A DNA stretch of 64,000 nucleotides from Albimonas sp036154955. Its GTDB lineage: Bacteria; Pseudomonadota; Alphaproteobacteria; Rhodobacterales; Rhodobacteraceae. The stretch lies in NCBI GenBank assembly GCA_036154955.1, contig JAYZWL010000088.1, positions 1-64,000 on the forward strand. Direction: 5' to 3'. Position 1 is the first letter of the stretch. Each line of letters opens with the position of its first letter. Shown here in pieces: positions 27,217-36,000 of the stretch. The translations under genes were made by a program, and so were the position numbers. The notes under the pieces are model-generated. The model ran no database searches. It saw only the letters and a program-made list of their open reading frames with translations, and was not told where the DNA came from.

Positions 27217-27813
27217 ATGACCGATCCCCAAGCCCTGCACGACGGCGCCCCGGAGGCGCCGCTCGAAGAGACGCCCGGCGCGATCCCCGAAGCCGGCCTG
27301 CTGGGCCGCTGGATCGACCGCGGCGGCCTGGTCTTCGCCATCGGCATCGGCGCCTCGGCGCTGATCCTGATCCAGGAGGTCGTGCTGCGCTACGTGTTCA
27401 ACGCGCCGACCATCTGGGCGCATGAGACGACCGTGTTCCTGTGCGGCGTCGCCTTTATCTACGGCGGGCTCTACTGCGCGTCCCACGACCGGCATATCCG
27501 GGTCGTGCTGATCTACGAGGCCCTGCCGGCGCGGGTGCGCCGCGGCCTCGACATCGTGATTTCGGTGGTCTGCGCGCTGGCCGCGGCCATGTTCTGCTGG
27601 GCCGCCTGGACCATGGTCGCCCGCGCCGCCTTCGCGCCCGACGGAACCGTGCGGCTGGAGCGCTCGGGCTCTGCCTGGGATCCGGTCTATCCGGCGCTGG
27701 TCAAGATCTTCCTGATGCTGGTGATGGGCGTGATGGCGATCCAGTTCCTGATTCTGGCGTGGAACTACGCCACGGGGCGGAAAACCGCCGGCGACCGCGG
27801 AGGGCGCGTCTGA
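27217..27813 (+). CDS. dctQ: TRAP transporter small permease, DctQ family
   Basis: The 198-residue protein has four predicted transmembrane helices (around residues 33-52, 66-86, 107-128 and 152-175). The conserved DctQ motifs are ILIQEVVLRYVFNAPTIWAHE and YCASHDRHIRVVLIY. ATG 27217 is preferred over GTG 27196 because GGAG lies at a proper distance before it. The N-terminal 30 residues are acidic and poorly conserved. Its stop overlaps the ATG of dctM (TGATG). With DctM it forms the sodium-driven membrane part of the uptake system. Confidence 0.9.
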   Translation: MTDPQALHDGAPEAPLEETPGAIPEAGLLGRWIDRGGLVFAIGIGASALILIQEVVLRYVFNAPTIWAHETTVFLCGVAFIYGGLYCASHDRHIRVVLIYEALPARVRRGLDIVISVVCALAAAMFCWAAWTMVARAAFAPDGTVRLERSGSAWDPVYPALVKIFLMLVMGVMAIQFLILAWNYATGRKTAGDRGGRV

Positions 27814-29135
27814 TGTCGATGGAGCTTTTCGGCGCGCTCAAGGGCCTGGGGGTGGAGGGCGGCACGCTGGCGATGTTCGCCATGCTGCTGATCCTGCTGC
27901 TGACCGGCATTCCGCTGGCCTTCGTCACGCTGCTGGTGGCGCTGGTCTTCGCGCTGGGCTGGTTCGGGCCGATGGCGGTGCCGCTGATCACCTCCCGCGT
28001 CTATTCCTTCGTCAGCTCCTTCGTCTTCGTCTCGGTCCCGATGTTCGTGCTGATGGCGGCGATCCTCGACCGCTCGGGCATCGCGCGGGACCTGTTCGAC
28101 GCGATGAAGCTGGTCGGCGGGCGCCTGCGCGGCGGCGTGGCCATCCAGACCCTGCTGGTGGCGGTGGTGCTGGCGGCGATGTCGGGGATCATCGGCGGCG
28201 AGATCGTGCTGCTGGGCCTGCTGGCGCTGCCGCAGATGCTGCGCCTGGGCTACGACCGCAAGCTCGCCATCGGCGTGGTTTGCGCGGGCGGGGCGCTGGG
28301 GACGATGGTGCCGCCCTCGATCGTGCTGATCCTCTACGGGCTGACCGCCAACGTCTCGATCGGGGAGCTGTTCACCGCCTCCTTCCTGCCGGGCGCGATG
28401 CTGGCGGGGTTCTACGTGATCTACGTGCTGATCCGCGCCTATCTCGACCCCAAGGTCGCGCCGGTGATGGAGCAGAACGAGATTTCGGGCGCTGAAAAGC
28501 TGCGCCTGCTCAAGGGCCTGATCCTGCCGGTGATCGTGGTGATCTGCGTGCTGGGCTCGATCTACGGCGGGATCGCCTCGGTGACCGAGGCCTCGGCGGT
28601 GGGCGTGATCGGGGTGCTGATCTCCACCGTGATCCGGGGGGAGTTCACCGTCTCGCTGGTCAAGGGCGCGGCGCTGCAGACCCTGCGCACGGTCGGCATG
28701 ATCGTGTGGATCGGCATCGGCGCCTCGGCGCTGGTCGGGGTGTTCAACCTGATGGGCGGCATCCGCTTCGTGCAGGAGCTGCTGACCGGCGTCTCCGACA
28801 ATCCGATGATCGTCATCCTGACCATGATGCTGATCCTGTTCGTGCTGGGCATGTTCCTGGACTGGACCGGGATCGCGCTGCTGACCATGCCGATCTTCGT
28901 GCCGATCGTGACCAAGCTGGGCTACGACCCGGTGTGGTTCGGGGTGGTGTTCTGCATGAACATGCAGGTCAGCTTCCTGAGCCCGCCTTTCGGGCCGGCG
29001 GCCTTCTACCTGAAATCGGTGGCCCCGCCCGACATCTCGCTGGGCGAGATCTTCCGCTCGCTGCTGCCCTTCATCGGGATGCAGATGCTCGCCGTGGCGA
29101 TGCTGATCGCCTTCCCCGGCATCACGGGGCGCTGA
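27813..29135 (+). CDS. dctM: TRAP transporter large permease, DctM family
   Basis: The 440-residue integral membrane protein has about twelve helices. It carries DctM hallmarks: SVPMFVLMAAILDRSGIARDLFDAM, GGALGTMVPPSIVLILYG, the second-half repeat MFLDWTGIALLTMPIFVPIV, and SFLSPPFGPAAFYLKSVAPP near the C-terminus. It is the transport channel of the TRAP system, coupled to Na+. The start overlaps the dctQ stop by one base, and the enolase-superfamily gene starts 3 bp after its stop. The genes are therefore tightly co-translated. Confidence 0.94.
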   Translation: MSMELFGALKGLGVEGGTLAMFAMLLILLLTGIPLAFVTLLVALVFALGWFGPMAVPLITSRVYSFVSSFVFVSVPMFVLMAAILDRSGIARDLFDAMKLVGGRLRGGVAIQTLLVAVVLAAMSGIIGGEIVLLGLLALPQMLRLGYDRKLAIGVVCAGGALGTMVPPSIVLILYGLTANVSIGELFTASFLPGAMLAGFYVIYVLIRAYLDPKVAPVMEQNEISGAEKLRLLKGLILPVIVVICVLGSIYGGIASVTEASAVGVIGVLISTVIRGEFTVSLVKGAALQTLRTVGMIVWIGIGASALVGVFNLMGGIRFVQELLTGVSDNPMIVILTMMLILFVLGMFLDWTGIALLTMPIFVPIVTKLGYDPVWFGVVFCMNMQVSFLSPPFGPAAFYLKSVAPPDISLGEIFRSLLPFIGMQMLAVAMLIAFPGITGR

Positions 29136-29138
29136 GCG

Positions 29139-30365
29139 ATGGCCCTGCGACTCGAAAAACGCCCCGACCTGACCATCGCCCGCGTCGAGACCCTGCGCCT
29201 GCGCGAATTCCCGAACCTCGTCTGGGTGATGGTGGAGGCCGACGACGGGACCGTCGGCCTCGGCGAAACCTTCTTCGGCGCCTCGGCCGTGGAGGCCTAT
29301 GTCCACGACTGGTGCGCGCCCCTGCTGCTGGGGCGCGACCCGCTGGCGATCCCGGCCCGCATGACCAGCCTGCGCGACTATATCGGCTGGCGGGGGGCGG
29401 GGGTGGAGACGCGGGCCCTGTCGGCCATCGACATCGCGCTGTGGGACCTGCGGGCGAAGCATCTGGGCGTGCCGCTGGTGGACGCGCTGGGCGGGCGGGC
29501 GCGGCAGGCGATCCGCACCTACAACACCTGCGCCGGCTACCGCTACGTGCGGTCGGCGGAGGGGCAGAAGGTCGCCAACTGGAACACGCAGGCGGCGGAG
29601 GGGCCTTACGAGGACCTCGACGCCTTCCTGACCCGCGCGGGCGAATTGGCGCTCTCCCTGAAGGACCAGGGCATCGAGGCCATGAAGATCTGGCCCTTCG
29701 ACCCGGCCGCCGAACGCTCCGGCGGATGGGACATCACCCCCGCGGAACTGCGCGAGGCGCTGCGGCCGTTCGAGCTGATCCGCGAGGCGGTGGGCGACGA
29801 CATGGACATCATGGTCGAGTTCCACTCGCTCTGGTCCCCGCCCGTCGCGCGGCGCCTGTCGCGGGAGCTGAAGCGCTTCGGCACCTACTGGCACGAGGAC
29901 CCGTTCCGACTGGAGAACCTCGCGGACCTCAAGGAATACGCGCGCCACACCGACGCGCTGATCTGCGCGTCGGAGACGCTGCCCTCCCTCCACGCCTTCC
30001 GGGAATATCTGGAAACCGGCGTCGCGGGGGTGGCGATGCTGGATCTGGGCTGGTGCGGCGGCGTCTCCGCCGCGCGCAAGATCGCGGGCATGGCGGAGGC
30101 GTATCAGGTCCCCGTCGCGCCGCATGACTGCACGGGGCCGGTGGTCTACGCCGCCTCCTGCCACCTGTCCCTGCACGCGCCCAACGCGCTGGTGCAGGAA
30201 TCGGTGCGCGCCTTCTACACCGGCTGGCATCTTGAGCTGGCCGAAGCCGTGCCGACCCCCGTGGGCGGCATGATCGACGTGAGCGACGCCCCCGGCCATG
30301 GCGTGACCCTGCGCCCGGGCCTTGTCGACCGCCCGGACGCGCTGCGGCGCGCGTCCGCGGCCTGA
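29139..30365 (+). CDS. Enolase-superfamily sugar-acid dehydratase (mandelate racemase/DgoD-like)
   Basis: This 408-residue TIM-barrel enzyme of the mandelate racemase/muconate-lactonizing group has metal ligands at Glu227, Glu253 (YWHEDPF) and Glu279 (CASETL). The general base is His329 in APHDCTGP, with a further His229 in VEFHSLW. Galactonate dehydratases have D-x-H at the first ligand and His in the APH motif. This protein keeps the two His but has Glu in place of the first Asp. It should remove water from a six- or five-carbon aldonic acid to give the 2-keto-3-deoxy acid. The gene lies 3 bp after dctM, inside the LacI-controlled operon. Confidence 0.85.
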   Translation: MALRLEKRPDLTIARVETLRLREFPNLVWVMVEADDGTVGLGETFFGASAVEAYVHDWCAPLLLGRDPLAIPARMTSLRDYIGWRGAGVETRALSAIDIALWDLRAKHLGVPLVDALGGRARQAIRTYNTCAGYRYVRSAEGQKVANWNTQAAEGPYEDLDAFLTRAGELALSLKDQGIEAMKIWPFDPAAERSGGWDITPAELREALRPFELIREAVGDDMDIMVEFHSLWSPPVARRLSRELKRFGTYWHEDPFRLENLADLKEYARHTDALICASETLPSLHAFREYLETGVAGVAMLDLGWCGGVSAARKIAGMAEAYQVPVAPHDCTGPVVYAASCHLSLHAPNALVQESVRAFYTGWHLELAEAVPTPVGGMIDVSDAPGHGVTLRPGLVDRPDALRRASAA

Positions 30366-30379
30366 GAGGAGAGGAGCCG

Positions 30380-32170
30380 ATGACCGACGCCCCCAAGAAG
30401 CTCCGTTCCCGCGCCTGGTTCGACAACCCCGACGACCCGGCGATGACCGCGCTCTATCTGGAGCGCTACCTGAACTACGGCCTGACCCGCGACGAGCTGC
30501 AGTCCGGCAAGCCGATCATCGGCATCGCCCAGACCGGCTCCGACCTCAGCCCGTGCAACCGTCCGCTGATGGAACATGCCAAACGGGTGCGCGAGGGCAT
30601 CCGCGAAGCGGGGGGCATCTGCATCGAATTCCCGGTGCATCCGATCCAGGAGACGGGAAAGCGCCCCACCGCGTCGCTGGACCGCAACCTCGCCTATCTG
30701 GGGCTGGTCGAGGTGCTTTACGGCTATCCCATCGACGGCGTGGTGCTGGCCATCGGCTGCGACAAGACCACGCCCGCCTGCCTGATGGCGGCGGCCACCG
30801 TGGACATTCCGGCCATCGCCCTCTCCGGCGGGCCGATGCTCAACGGCTGGTACAAGGGGGAGCGCGCTGGCTCCGGCTCGATCATCTGGAAGGCGCGCGA
30901 GCTGCTGGCCGAAGGCAAGATCGACTACGAGGGCTTCATGGAGATGGCGGCCGCCTCCGCCCCCTCTCCGGGCTGGTGCAACACCATGGGCACCGCGACC
31001 ACGATGAACAGCCTGGCCGAGGCCCTGGGCATGTCCCTGCCCGGCTGCGCCGCCATCCCCGCCCCGCATCGGGAGCGCGCCCAGATCGCCTACGAGACCG
31101 GCAAGCGCATCGTCGACATGGTGCGCGAGGACCTCAAGCCCTCGGACATCCTGACGCGCGAGGCGTTCGAAAACGCCATCGCGCTGTGCTCCGCCATCGG
31201 GGGGTCCACCAACGCGCCGGTGCATATCGCCGCGATCGCCCGCCATGCGGGCGTCGAGCTGGACCTGACGGAGTGGGAGCGGATCGGGCGCGACATTCCG
31301 CTGATCGTGAATCTTCAGCCGGCGGGCAAGTATCTGGCGGAGGACTTCCACCGCGCCGGCGGCGTCCCCGCCGTGATCGGCGCGATGATCGAGAAGGGCC
31401 TGATCCGCGAAGGCGCCCTGACCGTCACCGGCAAGACGATGGGTGAGAACTGCCGCGGCAAGGCGTCCGAGGACGCGGACGTGATCCGGTCCTTCGACGA
31501 CCCGATCCAGAAGGCCGCCGGCTTCCGCGTCATGCGCGGGAACCTGTTCGACAACGCGATCATGAAAACCTCGACCATCACGCCCGATTTCCGGCGGCGG
31601 TATCTGTCGAACCCCGACGATCCCGACGCCTTCGAGGGCCGTGTCATCGTCTTCGACGGGCCCGAGGACTTTCACCACCGCATCGACGATCCCTCGCTCG
31701 CCATCGACGAAAACTGCATCCTGGTGATGCGCGGCGCCGGCCCCATCGGCTATCCGGGCGCGGCCGAGGTGGTGAACATGCGCGCCCCCGACTATCTGCT
31801 GAAACGGGGGATCCACGAACTGCCCTGCATCGGCGACGGGCGGCAGTCGGGGACGTCGGGCTCGCCCTCGATCCTCAACGCCTCGCCCGAGGCGGCGGCG
31901 AACGGGCCGCTGGCGCTGCTGCGCACCGGCGACCGGCTGCGGGTGGACATGAAGACCGGCTCGGTCGACGCGATCCTGACCGAGGCGGACTGGGCGACCC
32001 GCCGGGCGGAGCTGGAGGCGGCGGGCGGCTACGCCTATCCTGACCACCAGACCCCGTGGCAGGAGATCCAGCGCGGCTGCGTCGACCAGCTCGGCGCCGG
32101 CATGGTCCTGAAACCGGCGGTGAAATATCAGCGCATCGCGGCGAAGGGGATGCCGCGGGACAATCACTGA
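30380..32170 (+). CDS. IlvD/Edd-family sugar-acid dehydratase (arabinonate/xylonate type)
   Basis: The 596-residue enzyme has the three [2Fe-2S] cysteines Cys59 (LSPCNRP), Cys127 (GCDKTTPAC) and Cys200 (PGWCNTMG), with Lys129 as the carbamylated Mg ligand. This is the numbering known for Rhizobium L-arabinonate dehydratase. The catalytic Ser is expected in GDGRQSGTSG near 490. Such enzymes dehydrate aldonic acids to 2-keto-3-deoxy acids. Together with the enolase-type dehydratase just upstream, it gives the operon two unrelated enzymes for the same chemical step, probably on different stereoisomers. A good ribosome site, GAGAGGAGAGGAG, precedes the ATG. Confidence 0.9.
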   Translation: MTDAPKKLRSRAWFDNPDDPAMTALYLERYLNYGLTRDELQSGKPIIGIAQTGSDLSPCNRPLMEHAKRVREGIREAGGICIEFPVHPIQETGKRPTASLDRNLAYLGLVEVLYGYPIDGVVLAIGCDKTTPACLMAAATVDIPAIALSGGPMLNGWYKGERAGSGSIIWKARELLAEGKIDYEGFMEMAAASAPSPGWCNTMGTATTMNSLAEALGMSLPGCAAIPAPHRERAQIAYETGKRIVDMVREDLKPSDILTREAFENAIALCSAIGGSTNAPVHIAAIARHAGVELDLTEWERIGRDIPLIVNLQPAGKYLAEDFHRAGGVPAVIGAMIEKGLIREGALTVTGKTMGENCRGKASEDADVIRSFDDPIQKAAGFRVMRGNLFDNAIMKTSTITPDFRRRYLSNPDDPDAFEGRVIVFDGPEDFHHRIDDPSLAIDENCILVMRGAGPIGYPGAAEVVNMRAPDYLLKRGIHELPCIGDGRQSGTSGSPSILNASPEAAANGPLALLRTGDRLRVDMKTGSVDAILTEADWATRRAELEAAGGYAYPDHQTPWQEIQRGCVDQLGAGMVLKPAVKYQRIAAKGMPRDNH

Positions 32171-32177
32171 CCGCGCC

Positions 32178-33104
32178 ATGACCGACACGCCTGTCATCGG
32201 CCTCGACTGGGGCACCAGCTCCCTGCGCGCCTACCTGCTGGGCCCCGACGGCGTGCGGGACCGGCGGGAAAGCGCGCAGGGCCTGCGGGCCCTGCCCGCG
32301 GGCGGCTTCGCGGCGGCCTTCGCCGAGGCGGTGGCGGGCTGGCCGACCGACGCGCCGGTGCTGATGGCCGGCATGGTCGGCGCCCGCACCGGCTGGCGCG
32401 AGGCGCCTTACGTGGAGATCGCCGCCGGCGGCGCGGGGCTCGACGCGCTGGCCGCCGGGCTGGTCGACATGTCCGACCTCGCGGGCCGCCCCGCGAAGCT
32501 GGTCCCCGGCGTCAGCGACCCCGCCGGCCCGGACGTGATGCGCGGGGAGGAGACGCAGCTTGTCGGCGCCGCCGCGCAGGCGGGCGACGGCATGGTGGTC
32601 CTGCCCGGCAGCCATTCCAAATGGGCGACCCTGCGCGACGGCCGCATCGCGGGGTTCCGCACCGCGATGACCGGGGAGCTTTTCGCCGCGCTGAGCCGCG
32701 CCACCCTCCTCGCCGACACCATCGAGCCGCCCGCCGACGCGGCGGAGGACGCCGCGGGCTTCGACGCCGGCCTCGCCGCCGCGCGGAAGCTGGCCGCGCC
32801 CGGCGACCTGCTCACGGCCTTCTTCGCGATCCGCGCGCAGGTGCTGTTCGGGGCGCTGCCCGCGGGGCGCGCGGGCGGCTATCTCTCGGGCCTGCTGATC
32901 GGGGCCGAGATCGCGGCGAACCTGCCGGCCGACCCCGCCTCCGCGCCCCCGGTGCGCATCGTCGCCGCCCCCGGCCTCGCCGCCCGCTACGCGCGCGCGC
33001 TCTCGGCCTTCGGGGCCGCGCCCCGCATCCTTCCCACCGACCTCGCCGCCGACGGCCTCGCGGCGCTGGCCGCCGCCGCCCGGCTTCAAGGAGCGCCCGC
33101 ATGA
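32178..33104 (+). CDS. dgoK: 2-keto-3-deoxygalactonate kinase
   Basis: The 308-residue DgoK-family kinase has the ASKHA ATP-binding start GLDWGTSSLRAYLL, the substrate segment MRGEETQLVGA, LPGSHSKWATL and a C-terminal GGYLSGLLIGAEI. It phosphorylates 2-keto-3-deoxygalactonate at C6 for the De Ley-Doudoroff pathway. Its stop codon overlaps the ATG of the aldolase gene. The operon also encodes a PfkB-type kinase for a KDG-like substrate, so two kinases serve one pathway. Confidence 0.9.
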   Translation: MTDTPVIGLDWGTSSLRAYLLGPDGVRDRRESAQGLRALPAGGFAAAFAEAVAGWPTDAPVLMAGMVGARTGWREAPYVEIAAGGAGLDALAAGLVDMSDLAGRPAKLVPGVSDPAGPDVMRGEETQLVGAAAQAGDGMVVLPGSHSKWATLRDGRIAGFRTAMTGELFAALSRATLLADTIEPPADAAEDAAGFDAGLAAARKLAAPGDLLTAFFAIRAQVLFGALPAGRAGGYLSGLLIGAEIAANLPADPASAPPVRIVAAPGLAARYARALSAFGAAPRILPTDLAADGLAALAAAARLQGAPA

Positions 33105-33736
33105 TCGACCTCGACGCCGCCCTCGCCCGCCTGCCGCTGCTCGCCATCCTGCGCGGCATCACCCCGCCGGAGGCCGGCCCGGTGGGCCGGGCGCTGGTCG
33201 GGGCGGGTTTCTCGATCCTCGAAGCGCCGCTGAACTCGCCGGATCCCTATGACAGCATTCGCCAGCTCGCGGACGCCCATGGCGAGACCTGCCTCATCGG
33301 CGCCGGCACCGTGCTGACGCCCGAGCAGGTGCAGCGCACGGCGGATGCGGGGGGGCGGATCATCGTCTCCCCCAATTTCAACGCCGAAGTGGTGCGCGCC
33401 ACCAAGCGGCTGGGCCTCGTCTCCTGCCCCGGCGTGTTCACCCCGTCGGAGGCCTTCGCCGCGCTCGACGCCGGCGCGGACTGCCTGAAGATCTTCCCCG
33501 GCGACGCCATCGCGCCCGGCTTCGTCAAGGCGATCCGGGCGGTGCTGCCCGCTGGGACGCGCATCGTGGTCACCGGGGGCGTGGGCGCGGCCAATCTGGC
33601 GGACTTCATGGCGGCGGGGGCGAGCGGCGCGGGCATCGGCTCCGCCCTCTACAAGCCCGGCCGGTCGGCGGAGGAGGTCGGGCGGCTCGCCGCGGAGCTC
33701 GTCGCCGCGGCGGCGGCTGCGAAGGCGGGCGCATGA
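33101..33736 (+). CDS. dgoA: 2-keto-3-deoxy-6-phosphogalactonate aldolase
   Basis: The 211-residue class I aldolase of the KDPG/KDPGal family has LPLLAILRGITPPEA at the N-terminus, the general-acid Glu in FSILEAPLNSPDP, and the Schiff-base Lys130 in DCLKIFPGDAIAPG. The SPDP segment (in place of TP) and PGDAIAPGFVKA match the KDPGal branch. It cleaves the phosphorylated keto-deoxy acid to pyruvate and glyceraldehyde 3-phosphate. ATG 33101 overlaps the dgoK stop, and the stop overlaps the next ATG (ATGA). Confidence 0.92.
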   Translation: MIDLDAALARLPLLAILRGITPPEAGPVGRALVGAGFSILEAPLNSPDPYDSIRQLADAHGETCLIGAGTVLTPEQVQRTADAGGRIIVSPNFNAEVVRATKRLGLVSCPGVFTPSEAFAALDAGADCLKIFPGDAIAPGFVKAIRAVLPAGTRIVVTGGVGAANLADFMAAGASGAGIGSALYKPGRSAEEVGRLAAELVAAAAAAKAGA

Positions 33737-34653
33737 GCCGGGGTCTCGACATCCTCACCCTCGGCGAGCCGCTGGTCGAGTTCAACGAGACCGAGCCCGG
33801 CCGCTGGCTGGAGGGCTTCGGCGGCGACGTGTCCAACGTCGCCATCGCCGCGGCCCGTCTGGGCGCCCGCGCCGGCATCGCCGCGCGTCTGGGCGCGGAC
33901 GGCTTCGGCGACGCGCTGGCGGCGCTGTGGGCGCGGGAGGGGGTCGACGCCTCCGCCGTCGCGCGGGACGACCAGGCCCAGACCGGGCTTTATTTCGTGC
34001 GCCACGGCCCGGACGGGCACGCATTCGAATACCGCCGCGCCGGGTCCGCCGCGGCCCGGATGAAGCCCGCGGACCTGCCGCTGGACGCCATTCGGGGGGC
34101 GCGCTGCCTGCATCTCTCCGGCATCTCCCAGGCCATTTCGGACAGCGCCGCCGAGGCCGGTTTCGCCGCCATCGAGGCCGCCCGCGCCGCCGGCGTCCCG
34201 GTCTCCTACGACCCCAACCTGCGCCTGCGCCTGTGGCCGCTCGACCGCGCGCGCGAGGTGATCCACGCCGCCATGTCCCGGGTCGACATCGCCCTGCCCG
34301 GCCTCGACGACGCGAAGCTTCTGACCGGGAAGGACACGCCTGACGCGGTCTGCGACGCCTATCTCGCGCTCGGCGCCAGGGTGGTGGCGCTGACGCTGGG
34401 GGCGGAGGGGGTGATGGTCGCGACGCCCGAGACCCGCGCCTCGATCCCCGCCCGCAAGGCCCGCGCGGTCGACGCCACCGGGGCGGGCGACTGCTTCGAC
34501 GGCGCCTTCCTGACCCGGTGGCTGGAGACGGGGGACGCGCTGGAGGCCGCGCGCTTCGCCTCCTGCGCCGCGTCGCTTTCGGTGGAGGGCTGGGGCGCCG
34601 TGGCCCCCCTGCCCCGCCGCGCGGCGGTGGAGGCGGCGCTCTCCGCCGGCTGA
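33733..34653 (+). CDS. kdgK: 2-keto-3-deoxygluconate kinase, PfkB family
   Basis: This 306-residue PfkB-family sugar kinase contains FGGDVSNVAIAAARLG (substrate side), VSYDPNLRLRLWP, and the anion-hole/catalytic motif DATGAGDCFDGAF with Asp253. Family resemblance is to KDG kinases. It is the last gene of the operon, translationally coupled to the aldolase (ATGA). It could phosphorylate the gluco-configured keto-deoxy acid while DgoK handles the galacto form. The promiscuous aldolase would then serve both (inference). Confidence 0.87.
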   Translation: MSRGLDILTLGEPLVEFNETEPGRWLEGFGGDVSNVAIAAARLGARAGIAARLGADGFGDALAALWAREGVDASAVARDDQAQTGLYFVRHGPDGHAFEYRRAGSAAARMKPADLPLDAIRGARCLHLSGISQAISDSAAEAGFAAIEAARAAGVPVSYDPNLRLRLWPLDRAREVIHAAMSRVDIALPGLDDAKLLTGKDTPDAVCDAYLALGARVVALTLGAEGVMVATPETRASIPARKARAVDATGAGDCFDGAFLTRWLETGDALEAARFASCAASLSVEGWGAVAPLPRRAAVEAALSAG

Positions 34654-34689
34654 GCCCGCGACGGGCAGGCGACGGGCCAGCGAGGGGGG

Positions 34690-34710
34690 CCGGCGCGGAT
34701 CACGCGCCGG
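34690..34710. terminator. Bidirectional hairpin between kdgK and arsJ
   Basis: CCGGCGCG-GATCA-CGCGCCGG is a perfect 8-bp stem that overlaps the arsJ stop codon region and lies 37 bp after kdgK. It could end both convergent transcripts. Confidence 0.5.
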
Positions 34711-35998
34711 TCCGCGCAGCCCCCTCTCCGCCGCGCCGCCGCAGCGCCCCGGCGGCCAGGCAGCTCAGCCCCGCCATCGCCGCCGAGACGCCGAGGCACA
34801 GCGGCAGCCCGCCCGCCTGGTAGGACAGCCCTGACAGCAGGGTCCCCGCCAGCCGCCCGGCGGCGTTGGCCATATAGTAGAAGCCCACGTCCATCGTCAC
34901 CCGCTCCGCCGTCGAGAAGGCGAGGATCAGGTAGGAATGGAGCGAGGAGTTCACCGCGAAGACCGCGCCGAACAGCAGCAGCCCGCCGATCAGCGCCGCG
35001 GTCAGCCAGTCCGCCGGCCCATCCGCGGCCCAGGCGGCGACGGCGAGCGCGGCGGGGATCGCGGTCAGAAGCCCCGCCCAGGTGCGGGCGAGGCCCACCG
35101 TTTCCGGCAGGCTCCGCCCCTTCGCGGCCAGAATGCGCGGGGCGAAGGCCTGCACCGCGCCGTAGCCGATGATCCACACCGCCATGAACGTGCCGATCTG
35201 GAAGAAGGCGGCGCGGTTCCCGGCCTCGGACCCGTCGGAGAGGACGCCGTAGAAGTAGATCGGGATGCCCACCACGAACCACACGTCACGGGCGCCGAAC
35301 AGGAACAGGCGGGCGGCCGACAGCACGTTGATGTCCCGGTCCTTGGAGAACACCTCGGCGAATTTCGCGCCCTTGCGCCCGCGCGGCAGCCCCGCCGGCA
35401 TCAGCAGCGCCACCGCCGCCAGCACGGCGACCAGCGCCCCCGCCATCGCGTAGACCGAGGCCTGGAAGCCCGCCCCCGCCAGCAGCGCCGCGCCGATCAG
35501 GAAGCCCAGCCCCTTCACCGCGTTCTTCGAGCCGGTCAGCGCCGCCACCCAGCGGAACAGGCCCCCGCCCTCGGCCGGGGCCAGCAGCTTGACCGCGCTC
35601 TTGGAGCTCATCTTGGCCAGGTCCTTGGCCACGCCCGACGCCCCCTGCACCGCCATCACGAAGGCGACGGAGACGGCGACGGTCCATTCCTCCGACACCT
35701 GCCCCAGCGCGGCCAGCGCCCCGATCTGCAGGGCGAGGCCGGCGTAGAGGGTGGAGGTCAGCCCGAACCGCGCCGCGATCCAGCCCGCGCAGAGGTTGGT
35801 GACGATCCCCGCCGCCTCGTAGAGCAGGAACAGCCAGGCGAGTTGCAGGGCGGTGAAGCCCAGCACGTGGAAATGCAGAAGCACCAGCATCCGCAGCGCG
35901 CCGTCGGTCAGCATGAAGGCCCAGTAGGCGGCGGTCACGGCGGCGTAGGCCGCCAGCGGACGGCCGGGTTCGGGCGGGGGCGCGGGAACGGCGGACAC
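34700..35998 (-). CDS. arsJ: ArsJ organoarsenical efflux permease (MFS)
   Basis: The 432-residue major-facilitator protein has twelve hydrophobic segments. AYWAFMLTDGALRMLVLLHF and MSSKSAVKLLAPAEGGGLFRWVAALTGSKNAVKG are characteristic of ArsJ. ArsJ exports 1-arseno-3-phosphoglycerate, which then decomposes to arsenate outside the cell. The gene starts with GTG 35998, supported by GGAGGGG nine bases upstream inside the end of the gapdh gene. An ATG start further up would overlap gapdh. Its partner enzyme gene ends 3 bp away, the standard pairing for this pathway. Confidence 0.92.
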   Translation of the reverse strand: MSAVPAPPPEPGRPLAAYAAVTAAYWAFMLTDGALRMLVLLHFHVLGFTALQLAWLFLLYEAAGIVTNLCAGWIAARFGLTSTLYAGLALQIGALAALGQVSEEWTVAVSVAFVMAVQGASGVAKDLAKMSSKSAVKLLAPAEGGGLFRWVAALTGSKNAVKGLGFLIGAALLAGAGFQASVYAMAGALVAVLAAVALLMPAGLPRGRKGAKFAEVFSKDRDINVLSAARLFLFGARDVWFVVGIPIYFYGVLSDGSEAGNRAAFFQIGTFMAVWIIGYGAVQAFAPRILAAKGRSLPETVGLARTWAGLLTAIPAALAVAAWAADGPADWLTAALIGGLLLFGAVFAVNSSLHSYLILAFSTAERVTMDVGFYYMANAAGRLAGTLLSGLSYQAGGLPLCLGVSAAMAGLSCLAAGALRRRGGEGAARTGA

Positions 35999-36000
35999 GG

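Noticed and set aside
27765..30299. 844-codon minus-strand frame with many His, Gln and Arg residues
   Set aside because: It lies opposite dctM and the enolase-type dehydratase. The His-rich look is the antisense of Met/Leu/Val codons.
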